Source of the DNA: Gammaproteobacteria bacterium
GTDB taxonomy: Bacteria > Pseudomonadota > Gammaproteobacteria > S012-40
Reading direction: 5' to 3'
Assembly: GCA_015491615.1 (NCBI GenBank)
Contig: WFVN01000095.1
Coordinates: forward strand, 1 to 17,288
DNA length: 17,288 nt
In this document: one piece after another, positions 7,774 through 15,149 of the stretch
How the letters are laid out: each line of letters starts with the position of its first letter
Numbering within the stretch: position 1 is the first letter of the stretch
The notes under the pieces: model-generated
Seen by the model: the letters and a program-made list of their open reading frames with translations, nothing else
Told to the model about the DNA's origin: nothing
Databases searched by the model: none
Position numbers and translations under genes: made by a program

Positions 7774-7938
7774 ATGGGAAGCAAGGGAGGGCAACCCGGT
7801 ACCGGCAAGCACGGCGGCAAGGTCGACAAGGGGCTCGGCAGGAAAGGCGGAAACGAGAAGGGCGTCCCATGCACGCAAGAGGTCTCGCTAGTTGATCCGC
7901 CGCCACCACCGCCGCCGAAACCGCCGACCAAGGAGTGA
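7774..7938 (+). CDS. gene C: 54-residue Gly/Lys-rich protein with polyproline tail
   Basis: A short complete frame: ATG 7774 preceded by a strong GAGGGGGG ribosome site (7763-7770), 54 codons, TGA at 7936-7938, 4 nt before gene D. The first half is Gly/Lys rich and probably disordered (MGSKGGQPGTGKHGGK...), followed by VPCTQEVSLV, then seven consecutive prolines, KPPTKE. Its own AAGGAG near the end serves as the ribosome site of gene D. The good ribosome site and tight fit between B and D support a real gene. Function unknown; the basic Gly-rich part could contact nucleic acid, and the proline run could be a ligand for a partner. Confidence 0.7.
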   Translation: MGSKGGQPGTGKHGGKVDKGLGRKGGNEKGVPCTQEVSLVDPPPPPPPKPPTKE

Positions 7939-7942
7939 TGGA

Positions 7943-8482
7943 ATGGGCGAAAACACGGAGAAGACGCGGACGAGCGAAAACGAAACCGACTACCTCTGGC
8001 GCCGGCGCCACGAGATTCTTCACCGGCTGGAGGTCTCCGTCCTCTATCACCGCGCCCGGGAGCGCTTTCTGAGCTGGGTGGCCAAGGGCACGACGGCCGT
8101 CGCCATCGTCGGCGGCAGCGCCGCGTTCGCCGCCGCCGTGGAGCCGGAATGGCTCCGCTGGGCGGGCCTGGTGGTGGCCGCCACCTCGACCCTCACCCTG
8201 GTATTCGGGGTGCCCGAGCGGGCCCGTCTCCATGGCGAGCTGGCGGTGCGCCATCAGCTACTTCTGGCGGAGATCGCGGCGAAGGGCGAGCGGGACTTCA
8301 CGGAAGCGGACCTGAACGCCTGGGAAGCCGCCCTCATGCGCATCGAATCGGAAGAGCCCGCGGCCTTCGGCACCTTGGTGCGCCTCTGCCAGAACCGCCT
8401 CAAGCGGGTCGCCGGGCACCCCTGCGAGCCCGTCCCCGCCTGGAAGCGCTGGACCGCGCACCTGATCGACCATTCGCGCTGA
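7943..8482 (+). CDS. gene D: two-TM protein, SLATT-like topology
   Basis: ATG 7943 is chosen over upstream in-frame codons because AAGGAG (7930-7935) sits 7 nt before it and the upstream part overlaps gene C. In the 179-residue protein a charged N-terminal helix (WRRRHEILHRLEVSVLYHRARERF, 19-42) leads into two close membrane helices (about 49-66 and 72-90), then a cytoplasmic helical region starting ERARLHGELAVRHQLLLAE (92-110). Paired TM helices flanked by helices with RxxxH-type motifs resemble the SLATT class of pore-like effectors described next to SMODS/SLOG proteins in defence loci; I regard this as similarity of layout, not proof of homology. It would act in the inner membrane. Confidence 0.8.
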   Translation: MGENTEKTRTSENETDYLWRRRHEILHRLEVSVLYHRARERFLSWVAKGTTAVAIVGGSAAFAAAVEPEWLRWAGLVVAATSTLTLVFGVPERARLHGELAVRHQLLLAEIAAKGERDFTEADLNAWEAALMRIESEEPAAFGTLVRLCQNRLKRVAGHPCEPVPAWKRWTAHLIDHSR

Positions 8483-8495
8483 CGGGCGTGCGGCC

Positions 8496-9602
8496 ATGGC
8501 GGCGATCGACATTCGACGCATCCTCGGCGACCGACTCCGGCAGGAACTCGACCGTCAAGGCCTGTCGCCGGAACGAGCCGCCAGCGAGGCGGGCCTGCCC
8601 AAGGAAGTGGTGGAAGGCTATCTGAGGGGCGAGAGACGGCTGGACTTCGGCGAGCTGACGCCCCTGTGCGAGGCGCTCGGGCAGGATCTTCTATGGCTCG
8701 CATCGCCCGCCTGGAAGCCGTCAAAGGTCCATTTCCGAGGCCATTACGGACGCGCGCTGCGAGAGGAAGTCCTTTCCGCGGAGCGGGCGCTGTCCATGGT
8801 GACGGAATTTATCCAACCTCCTTCAAGACCCGCCGTGGGCCGTGTGGACACGCGAAGCCGGGAGCGCGCCCATTTGCTCATGGCCGTGTGGGAACGCGTG
8901 CGACCGTTGCGCGAGAAGCACCCGCGCGTGGAAGACCTCTACCAGGGCCACCGTCTCCCGGCGTTGCCGCGCAAGATGGCGCTGGACGGATTCCTGGTCT
9001 CCATCGGGCAGTGGGCCCTGGTGTTCGTCAATCGCGATCGCTCGCCGAGCCGGATCGAGTTCACGCTGTTGCACGAGTTCGCCCATTACGCCTTCCACCC
9101 GGCCCCCAGCCCCGACGACCGTATCGAAATCGGCGGCGGCGATTTCTACAGCGACCCGGTACCGGAACACGCCCTACAGGAGTGGGTGGCCAACAAGTTC
9201 GCACAGCTCTACCTGATCCCCATGGACATCGTGAACGACTGGGCGAAGAAGCGTTTGGAAACGGCCTGCGCCGAGGCCGCCCGCCACGTCCTGGAGAACG
9301 GGATCAGCGCCGAAGTGGCCGCAAACGCCCTGTTCGACGCCCAATGGTTGAAGACGGGGCGGAAGCCGCACTACAACGACCTACGCGATCGGATCGGGCG
9401 AGAGATACAGACGCTGCAGGCCCGCTTCGTCTTCGTCGATCATGAGCGGCTCACGGCGGACGGGCGCACCCATGATGATCGCATCGTGCGGTTTCTGGAA
9501 GCCCAGGCGGATTCTCTCGAGCACCGATTGGCCGAGCACCAGGACGTGTTCTCGGAAGCTCGCTGGGAAGAGGTCAAGGAAGGCCTGTTCGGTGAGCGCT
9601 GA
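8496..9602 (+). CDS. gene E: XRE-type HTH fused to ImmA/IrrE-like zinc metallopeptidase
   Basis: A 368-residue two-domain protein. Residues 9-68 form a Cro/C1-type helix-turn-helix (QGLSPERAASEAGLPKEVVEGYLRG), and the middle carries the ImmA/IrrE (COG2856-like) gluzincin motif HEFAH at 193-197 with candidate third ligand Glu229 in EWVANKFAQLYLIP. The C-terminal ~120 residues are helical. Start ATG 8496 is 13 nt after gene D with only a weak ribosome site, so translation is likely coupled to D. Proteins of this layout are known as regulators or antitoxins (ImmA cleaves the ICEBs1 repressor; IrrE cleaves DdrO). The 11-nt overlap with a PIN-like gene points to an antitoxin/regulator role for gene F. 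Confidence 0.9.
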   Translation: MAAIDIRRILGDRLRQELDRQGLSPERAASEAGLPKEVVEGYLRGERRLDFGELTPLCEALGQDLLWLASPAWKPSKVHFRGHYGRALREEVLSAERALSMVTEFIQPPSRPAVGRVDTRSRERAHLLMAVWERVRPLREKHPRVEDLYQGHRLPALPRKMALDGFLVSIGQWALVFVNRDRSPSRIEFTLLHEFAHYAFHPAPSPDDRIEIGGGDFYSDPVPEHALQEWVANKFAQLYLIPMDIVNDWAKKRLETACAEAARHVLENGISAEVAANALFDAQWLKTGRKPHYNDLRDRIGREIQTLQARFVFVDHERLTADGRTHDDRIVRFLEAQADSLEHRLAEHQDVFSEARWEEVKEGLFGER

Positions 9603-10275
9603 CCACATTCTCGTCGTCGACATTTCCTTCCTTCATCGTCCGGCGAAACGGCTGGGCCACTGCGAGATCGTCGAACAGGTCCTCATCCATCTGGGAGACG
9701 AAATCTACTTCGACCGCGAAATGGAAGAGAAGAACGGGGATCTCTGCCGGAAGGAGATCCTCTCGCTCGGTCAAGCGTTCGACCTAGACGACGAAGAGAC
9801 CCTGGCCTGGCTGTACGGCCTCAGGGAGAAGGACGCGGAGCGGGTCAGGAGACTGGTTCGACCGTCCGGGCGCAAGGGCCGGGAATACGACCAGGGTGAC
9901 AATCACGTTCACCATCCAGACCTGCGTATCGCTGCCTGGAGCCACCTGCGAGCTCGGCGTGGCGGGCACGTGTGCGTTCTCACCTGCGATCGCGGCTTGC
10001 TCCAGGTCCTGTCTTGCTTGGGCGTATGCCGACGCTGTTTCAAGGCGGCCCTTCATGAGGCGGATAAGCTGGCCGACGGCAAACCGAAACTACTCCCCTC
10101 GAAAGAGTACGGCACCGACGTGATGGAGCGACGCCCGCCGCCGAAAGACGCCGACCCCTTCTTCCACATCCACGTCAACCACCATTGCGATCTCTGCGAC
10201 CACGGGCGCAAGCAGTGCCCGTTGCCTTTGGCGGTAACCCTGTCCTCGAAATCACCCGATACAAGAACAGCATAG
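9592..10275 (+). CDS. gene F: PIN-like ribonuclease, likely toxin or effector
   Basis: GTG 9592 is preferred: AAGGAAGG (9576-9583) lies 8 nt upstream, the upstream frame only shadows gene E, and the protein then opens with the PIN-like strand HILVVDISFL (Asp10). In 227 residues the other PIN marks are Asp110 in HHPDLRIAAWSHL and Asp133 in VCVLTCDRGLLQVL, the usual beta-strand carrying the last catalytic aspartates; Glu/Asp in the 40-70 stretch could complete the site. The C-terminus adds HHCDLCDHGRKQC (Cys199, Cys202, Cys209 plus His), a small zinc-binding-like element not typical of VapC. It overlaps gene E by 11 nt. Substrate unknown; single-stranded RNA cleavage is the family expectation. 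Confidence 0.75.
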   Translation: MSADHILVVDISFLHRPAKRLGHCEIVEQVLIHLGDEIYFDREMEEKNGDLCRKEILSLGQAFDLDDEETLAWLYGLREKDAERVRRLVRPSGRKGREYDQGDNHVHHPDLRIAAWSHLRARRGGHVCVLTCDRGLLQVLSCLGVCRRCFKAALHEADKLADGKPKLLPSKEYGTDVMERRPPPKDADPFFHIHVNHHCDLCDHGRKQCPLPLAVTLSSKSPDTRTA

Positions 10276-10280
10276 AGCCA

Positions 10281-10323
10281 CCCTCCAAAATCTGATTTGA
10301 GAGAAAACAAATCATTTTGAGGG
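10281..10323. repeat. AT-rich inverted repeat at the right edge of the accessory block
   Basis: Arms CCCTCCAAAATCTGATTTG (10281-10299) and CAAATCATTTTGAGGG (10308-10323) pair over 16 bp with small bulges in the left arm, around an 8-nt loop. It lies just after the gene F stop and before the xth stop, so it may work as a transcription end for the accessory operon. It lacks a long T-run. Alternatively it marks the boundary of inserted DNA. Confidence 0.5.
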
Positions 10324-10351
10324 AGAGGTAGGGAAAGGAATCGAATCAATC

Positions 10352-11122
10352 TCAGAGGCGGAAATGGGCGATCACCGGGGCGTGGTCGGAGGGGCGGGGC
10401 CAGGTTCTCGGTTCGCGGTCGATATCGCAGGTGGCGAGGGTCTCGGCGAGGGGTTCGCTGGCGAGGATGAGGTCGATGCGCAGGCCGCGGTTGCGGCGGA
10501 AGGCGGCGCCGCGGTAGTCCCACCAGGTGTAGTGGCCGGGTTCGGGGTGGAGGCGGCGGAAGCAGTCGGTAAGCCCCAGGTCGAGGAGGCGCTGGAGAGC
10601 CTCCCGTTCGGGTTGGGAGCAGAACAGACCGCCCGCGAGGAGGTCCGGGTCGTAGCAATCCCGGTCCTCGGGGGCGATGTTGAAGTCGCCCATGGCCACC
10701 AGGCGCGGATGGCGGGCGAGGGCCGCTTCCAGCTCCAGGGCGAGGCCGTCCAGCCAGGCGATCTTGTAGTCGAACTTGTCCGAGTCCAGGGCCTCGCCGT
10801 TGGGGACGTAGAGGCCGTAGCAGCGGATGCCGAAGGTGGTGGCGGCGAGGACGCGGGCCTGGTCGTCGGGGAAGGTGGCCATGCCCCGTTGCACGTCCTC
10901 CAGGGGCTCGCGGGAGAGGAGGGCGACGCCGTTGTAGCCCTTCTGGCCGAAGTGGGCGACGTGGTAGCCCAGGCCCTCGAATTCGGCGCGCGGGAAGTCG
11001 TCGTCGGTGAGCTTGGTCTCCTGCAGGGCGACCACGTCCGGGCGGCGGCTCTCCAACCAGCGCAGTACCTGGGGCAGGCGCACGCGCAGGGAGTTGACGT
11101 TCCAGGTGGCGACGGCGAGCAC
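10352..11122 (-). CDS. xth: exodeoxyribonuclease III
   Basis: Cytoplasmic AP endonuclease and 3'-5' exonuclease of base-excision repair, 256 residues, near the E. coli XthA length (268). Catalytic residues visible: Asn8/Asn10 in WNVNS, Glu35 in LQETK, Tyr105 in GLYVPNG, Asp146 and Asn148 in GDFNIAP, and Asp246-His247 in SDHAPV. The GTG start at 11122 lies 4 nt after the prlC stop, so translation is probably coupled. RIDLILAS and WWDYRG also fit the family. Confidence 0.96.
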   Translation of the reverse strand: MLAVATWNVNSLRVRLPQVLRWLESRRPDVVALQETKLTDDDFPRAEFEGLGYHVAHFGQKGYNGVALLSREPLEDVQRGMATFPDDQARVLAATTFGIRCYGLYVPNGEALDSDKFDYKIAWLDGLALELEAALARHPRLVAMGDFNIAPEDRDCYDPDLLAGGLFCSQPEREALQRLLDLGLTDCFRRLHPEPGHYTWWDYRGAAFRRNRGLRIDLILASEPLAETLATCDIDREPRTWPRPSDHAPVIAHFRL

Positions 11123-11126
11123 GGCT

Positions 11127-13202
11127 TCAGGCCTCGTCCGGGCGCTGCCCCTCTTCCCCCACTTCGGCGACGATGCCGCTGTGGCGCAGGAGGGCGTCGA
11201 TCACCGGTTCGCGGCCGCGGAAGTCCACGAACAGTTCCAGCGGGTCGCGGGAGCCGCCCTGTTCGAGGATGGTGGTGAGAAAACGCAGGCCGGTCTCGCG
11301 GTCGAAGATGCCCGCTTCCTCGAAGGCGGCGAAGGCGTCGGCGGAGAGCACCTCGGCCCACTTGTAACTGTAGTAGCCGGCCGCGTAACCGCCGGCGAAG
11401 ATGTGGGCGAAGCTGTGGGGGAAGCGGTTGAAGGAAGGCGGATGCAGGACCGCCACTTCGCGCCGCACCTCGTCGAGGATCTGGTAGATGCGACCGGGGC
11501 GCTCGGGGTCGTATTCCAGGTGCAGGCGGAAGTCGAAAAGGGCGAATTCGATCTGCCGCAACATCTGCATGGCGGACTGGAAGTTGCGCGCCGCCAGCAT
11601 CTTCTCCAGGAGTTCGTCGGGCAGGGGCTCGCCGCTCTCGTAGTGGCCGGAGATGAGGTCCAGGGCCTCGCGCTGCCAGCAGAAGTTCTCCATGAACTGG
11701 GAGGGCAGTTCCACCGCGTCCCAGGGCACGCCGCTGATGCCCGCCACCGAGGGGTAGTCCACGCGCGTGAGCATGTGGTGCAGGCCGTGGCCGAACTCGT
11801 GGAACAGGGTGACCACCTCGTCGTGACTGAGGAGGGCGGGCTTGTCCCCCACCGGCGGGGTGAAGTTGCAGGTGAGGAAGGCCACCGGCGGCAGGACGCG
11901 CCCGTCGGGGGTGCGCAGGCGGCCGCGGAAGTCGTCCATCCAGGCACCGCCGCGCTTGTCCGGGCGGGCGAACAGGTCCAGGTAGAACTGGCCGCGCAGC
12001 TCGCCGTCGGCGTCGTAGATCTCGAAGAAGCGCACGTCCTCGTGCCACACGGGCACGTCGTGGCGCTCGCGGAAGCTGAGGCCGTAGAGGCGTTCCACCA
12101 CCGCGAACAGGCCCTGCACCACCTTGGGTTCGGGGAAGTAGGGGCGCACGTCTTCCTCGGTGAAGGCGTACTTGGCCTGGCGCAGCTTCTCCGAGTAGTA
12201 GGCCACGTCCCAGGCCTCCAGGTCGGGGCAGCCCTGCTCGGCGGCGAACTGGCGCAGCTCGTGCAGCTCGCGGTGCGCCTGGGGCAGGGAGCGGCGCGCC
12301 AGGTCGCACAAAAAGTCCAGCACCTGGTCGGTGCGGGTGGCCATCTTGGTGGCCAGGGAGCGGGCGGCGTAGTTGGGGAAGCCCAGCAGGCGGGCGGCCT
12401 CGTGGCGCAGGGCGAGGATGCGTTCCATCACCGGGCCGTTGTCCCAGCGGCCGGCGAAGGGGCCCTCGTCGGAGGCGCGGGTGACGTAGGCGGTGTAAGT
12501 CTCGCGGCGCAGTTCGCGGTCGTCGGCGTAGGTCATCACCCCCAGGTAGGAGGGGAATTCGAGGGTGAACACCCAGCCCTCCAGGCCGCGCTCGGCGGCG
12601 GTGTGGCGGGCCAGGTCGCGCACCGTGTCGGGGAGGCCGGCGAGGCGTTCCTCGTGGACGATGTGCTTGTGCCAGGCCTGGGTGGCGTCGAGCAGGTTCT
12701 CCTCGAACTTGGCGGTGAGGGAGGCGAGTTCCTGCTGGATGGCCTTGAAGCGCTCGCGCTTCTCCTCCGGCAGCTCCACGCCGGTGAGGCGGAAGTCGCG
12801 CAAGGCGTTGTCGATGATCTTTTTCTGCGCGGTGTCCAGGCGTTCGTACTCGCCTTCCTCCTTGATGTGGCGGAAGGCGTGGTAGAGACGCGCGTTCTGC
12901 CCCATTTCGGTGGCGTAGGCGGAGAGCTTGGGCAGGCAGGCGTTGTAGGCGGCGCGCAGTTTCTCCTCGTTGCGCACCGAGTTGAGGTGGGCCACCGGCG
13001 CCCAGGTGCGGGAGAGGCGCTCGTCCAGCAGTTCCAGGGGCATCACCAGGTTGTCCCAGGTGTAGTCGGCGGTGGCGTCCAGCAGCGCCTCGACCCGCTC
13101 CCGGTTCTCTGCCAGAATCGCGTCGATGGCCGGCTCCACGTGTTCCGGCCGGATCTCGTCGAAGGGGGGGAGATCCTCCATCTGCAACAGCGGGTTGTAC
13201 AT
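11127..13202 (-). CDS. prlC: oligopeptidase A (M3 zinc metallopeptidase)
   Basis: Cytoplasmic M3-family endopeptidase that degrades signal peptides and short oligopeptides. ATG 13202 is chosen over an ATG 30 nt upstream because GAAGGAAGG precedes it by about 7 nt and the protein then starts MYNPLL, as E. coli PrlC does (MTNPLL). The 691 residues match E. coli PrlC (680) along their length: YTWDNLV, LNSVRNEEKLRAAYN, NTAQKK-like region, LGFPNYAARSLATKMA, KRGGAWMDD, and the zinc site HEFGHGLHH (His468, Glu469, His472). The C-terminus has HIFAGGYAAGYYSYKWA and FRGREP. It is first of the two-gene unit prlC-xth and divergent from gor with a 68-bp gap. Confidence 0.97.
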   Translation of the reverse strand: MYNPLLQMEDLPPFDEIRPEHVEPAIDAILAENRERVEALLDATADYTWDNLVMPLELLDERLSRTWAPVAHLNSVRNEEKLRAAYNACLPKLSAYATEMGQNARLYHAFRHIKEEGEYERLDTAQKKIIDNALRDFRLTGVELPEEKRERFKAIQQELASLTAKFEENLLDATQAWHKHIVHEERLAGLPDTVRDLARHTAAERGLEGWVFTLEFPSYLGVMTYADDRELRRETYTAYVTRASDEGPFAGRWDNGPVMERILALRHEAARLLGFPNYAARSLATKMATRTDQVLDFLCDLARRSLPQAHRELHELRQFAAEQGCPDLEAWDVAYYSEKLRQAKYAFTEEDVRPYFPEPKVVQGLFAVVERLYGLSFRERHDVPVWHEDVRFFEIYDADGELRGQFYLDLFARPDKRGGAWMDDFRGRLRTPDGRVLPPVAFLTCNFTPPVGDKPALLSHDEVVTLFHEFGHGLHHMLTRVDYPSVAGISGVPWDAVELPSQFMENFCWQREALDLISGHYESGEPLPDELLEKMLAARNFQSAMQMLRQIEFALFDFRLHLEYDPERPGRIYQILDEVRREVAVLHPPSFNRFPHSFAHIFAGGYAAGYYSYKWAEVLSADAFAAFEEAGIFDRETGLRFLTTILEQGGSRDPLELFVDFRGREPVIDALLRHSGIVAEVGEEGQRPDEA

Positions 13203-13270
13203 CGGCGTTCCTTCCTTCTTCAGTGTCCGCAAAATCTATCACACCCACGAACGGGGCTCGGGATTTCGAC
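13203..13270. promoter_or_regulatory. divergent prlC/gor promoter region
   Basis: This 68-bp gap must carry start signals for both divergent genes. It holds the prlC ribosome site (AAGGAAGG on the minus strand) and a locally AT-rich stretch at about 13229-13243 (GCAAAATCTATCACA). No clear -35/-10 pair for either direction is visible. The gor ribosome site is weak (GGGGCTCGGG). Confidence 0.4.
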
Positions 13271-14617
13271 ATGCGACGATTCGATCTCATCGCCATCGGC
13301 GCCGGCAGCGGCGGCCTGTCGGTGGCGGAACGGGCCGCCGCCCACGGGGCGCGGGTGGCGGTGGTGGAACAGGGGCGCCTGGGGGGCACCTGCGTCAACC
13401 GCGGCTGCGTGCCCAAGAAGGTCATGTGGTACGGGGCGGACCTGGCCCACGCCCTGGAGCTGGCGCGCGACTACGCCTTCGACGTGGAGCTGCACGGCTT
13501 CGACTGGGCGACCCTGGTGGCGCGCCGCGAGACCTACATCGACGGCATCAACCGCTGGTACGAAAACTATCTGGCCGACAACGACGTCACCCTCCTGCGC
13601 GGCCACGCGCGCCTGCTGGACGCGCACACGGTGGCGGTGGACGGGGAGGCGGTGGCGGCCGACCACATCGTCCTCTCCCCCGGCGCCGAGCCGGTGGTGC
13701 CGGAGATCCCCGGGGCGGAGCTGGGCATCACCTCCGACGGCTTCTTCGCGCTGCGCGAGCAGCCGGCCAACGTGGCCATCGTCGGCGCCGGCTACATCGC
13801 CGTGGAGCTGGCCTGCACCCTACGCGCCCTGGGCTCGGAGGTGACCCTCATCCTGCGCGGCGAGCAGCTCCTGTCGCGCTTCGACGCCCTCCTGCGCGAG
13901 ACCCTCATGGAGGAAATGCTGGCCGACGGCATCGACATCATCCCCTGCGTGCACCTGGAGCGGGTCGAGCGCACCGCCGACGGCAGCCTCACCCTGCACG
14001 GCGGCCACGGGCGCAGCCTGGGTGGTTTCGAGCAGGTCATCTGGGCGGTGGGCCGGCGCCCCCTCACCGCCGGCCTGGGCCTGGAGGCGGCCGGGGTGGC
14101 GGTGAACGACGACGGCACCCTCCCCGTGGACGACTACCAGAACACCAACGTCCCCGGCATCTACGCCATCGGCGACGCCACCGGCCGGGCGCAGCTCACG
14201 CCGGTGGCCATCGCCGCCGGGCGGCGCCTGGCGGACCGCCTGTTCGGCGGCCAGCCGGAACGCAAGCTGGACTACGACCTCATCCCCTCGGTGGTCTTCT
14301 CCCACCCGCCGGTGGCCACCGTGGGGCTCACCGAGGACGAGGCGCGCGAACGGCACGGCAGCGCCGTGAAGGTGTACACCACCCGCTTCACCCCCATGCG
14401 CTACGCCCCTGCCCGCCGCGCCCGCAAGACGGCCATGAAGCTGGTGACGGTGGGGGCCAAGGAACGCATCGTCGGCCTGCACATCGTCGGCGACGGCGCC
14501 GACGAGATGCTCCAGGGTTTCGCCGTGGCCCTGAGGATGGGCGCCAGCAAGCGCGATTTCGACGAGACCCTGGCCATCCACCCCACCAGCGCCGAAGAGC
14601 TGGTCACCCTGAGGTGA
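13271..14617 (+). CDS. gor: glutathione-disulfide reductase
   Basis: FAD enzyme reducing glutathione disulfide with NADPH. The 448 residues follow E. coli Gor (450) almost collinearly: FAD-binding IAIGAGSGG, redox disulfide GGTCVNRGCVPKKVMWY (Cys41, Cys46), SDGFFAL, second dinucleotide fold GAGYIAVELA followed by LILRGEQLLSRFD with the two arginines that favour NADPH over NADH, YQNTNVPGIYAIGD (FAD), VVFSHPP, and the C-terminal HPTSAEE with catalytic His437 and Glu442. KKVMW and the NADPH arginines separate it from lipoamide dehydrogenase and mercuric reductase. ATG 13271 fits the family start. It is followed after 4 nt by yrdA. Confidence 0.95.
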   Translation: MRRFDLIAIGAGSGGLSVAERAAAHGARVAVVEQGRLGGTCVNRGCVPKKVMWYGADLAHALELARDYAFDVELHGFDWATLVARRETYIDGINRWYENYLADNDVTLLRGHARLLDAHTVAVDGEAVAADHIVLSPGAEPVVPEIPGAELGITSDGFFALREQPANVAIVGAGYIAVELACTLRALGSEVTLILRGEQLLSRFDALLRETLMEEMLADGIDIIPCVHLERVERTADGSLTLHGGHGRSLGGFEQVIWAVGRRPLTAGLGLEAAGVAVNDDGTLPVDDYQNTNVPGIYAIGDATGRAQLTPVAIAAGRRLADRLFGGQPERKLDYDLIPSVVFSHPPVATVGLTEDEARERHGSAVKVYTTRFTPMRYAPARRARKTAMKLVTVGAKERIVGLHIVGDGADEMLQGFAVALRMGASKRDFDETLAIHPTSAEELVTLR

Positions 14618-14621
14618 GACC

Positions 14622-15149
14622 ATGACCCTGCGAGCCTACAAAGACCGCTTTCCGCGCCTGGGCACGGGCGTTTACGTGGACCCCCAGGCGGCGGTGATCG
14701 GCGACGTGACCCTGGGCGACGACTGCTCGGTGTGGCCCATGGCCGCCGTGCGCGGCGACGTGCACCGCATCGAGATCGGCGAGCGCACCAACATCCAGGA
14801 CGGTGCCGTCCTGCACGTCACCTCGGACACCCGCTTCTCCCCCGGCGGACGGCCGCTCATCGTCGGTGCCGAGGTCACCGTCGGCCACGGGGCCATCCTC
14901 CATGCCTGCACCCTCGGGGACCGGATCCTGGTGGGGATGGGCGCCACCGTCCTCGACGGCGCACGGGTGGAGGACGAGGTGATCATCGGCGCGGGCAGCC
15001 TGGTGCCCCCCGGCAAGCACCTGGAGAGCGGCTGGCTGTACCTGGGCAGCCCGGTGCGCCAGGCGCGCCCCCTGAAGGACGAGGAACGGGAGTTTCTCAC
15101 CTTCTCCGCCGCCCACTACGTGGAACTGAAGGACGACTATCTGGGCTAG
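14622..15149 (+). CDS. yrdA: gamma-carbonic-anhydrase-like hexapeptide protein (YrdA family)
   Basis: A 175-residue left-handed beta-helix protein with repeated hexapeptide turns (VIGDVTLGDDCSVWP; VRGDVHRIEIGERTNIQDG). The metal histidines of the gamma-class carbonic anhydrase fold are present: His65 (VLHVTS), His89 and His94 (GHGAILHACTLG). It resembles E. coli YrdA/CaiE-like trimers; catalytic activity is often absent or unproven in this subgroup. Start ATG 14622 is 4 nt after gor with GAGGTGA as ribosome site, suggesting coupling. It ends tail to tail with aroE in a shared CTAG. Confidence 0.92.
   Translation: MTLRAYKDRFPRLGTGVYVDPQAAVIGDVTLGDDCSVWPMAAVRGDVHRIEIGERTNIQDGAVLHVTSDTRFSPGGRPLIVGAEVTVGHGAILHACTLGDRILVGMGATVLDGARVEDEVIIGAGSLVPPGKHLESGWLYLGSPVRQARPLKDEEREFLTFSAAHYVELKDDYLG

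Noticed and set aside
6560..10351. Integrated phage or transposon
   Set aside because: No integrase, transposase, terminal inverted repeats shared by both ends, target duplication or tRNA was seen.
11007..13844. Very long open frame (945 codons) antisense to prlC and running into gor, and a 1017-codon minus-strand frame over 10372-13425
   Set aside because: Both are shadow frames of GC-rich coding DNA: composition is low-complexity, with Arg/Pro/Gly-rich or His/Val/Gly-rich runs, while the opposing frames are unmistakable PrlC, Xth and Gor.
13271..14617. Lipoamide dehydrogenase or mercuric reductase instead of glutathione reductase
   Set aside because: The CVNRGCVPKKVMWY loop, NADPH-type arginines and collinearity with E. 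coli Gor favour glutathione reductase; no dihydrolipoamide complex or mer genes are nearby.
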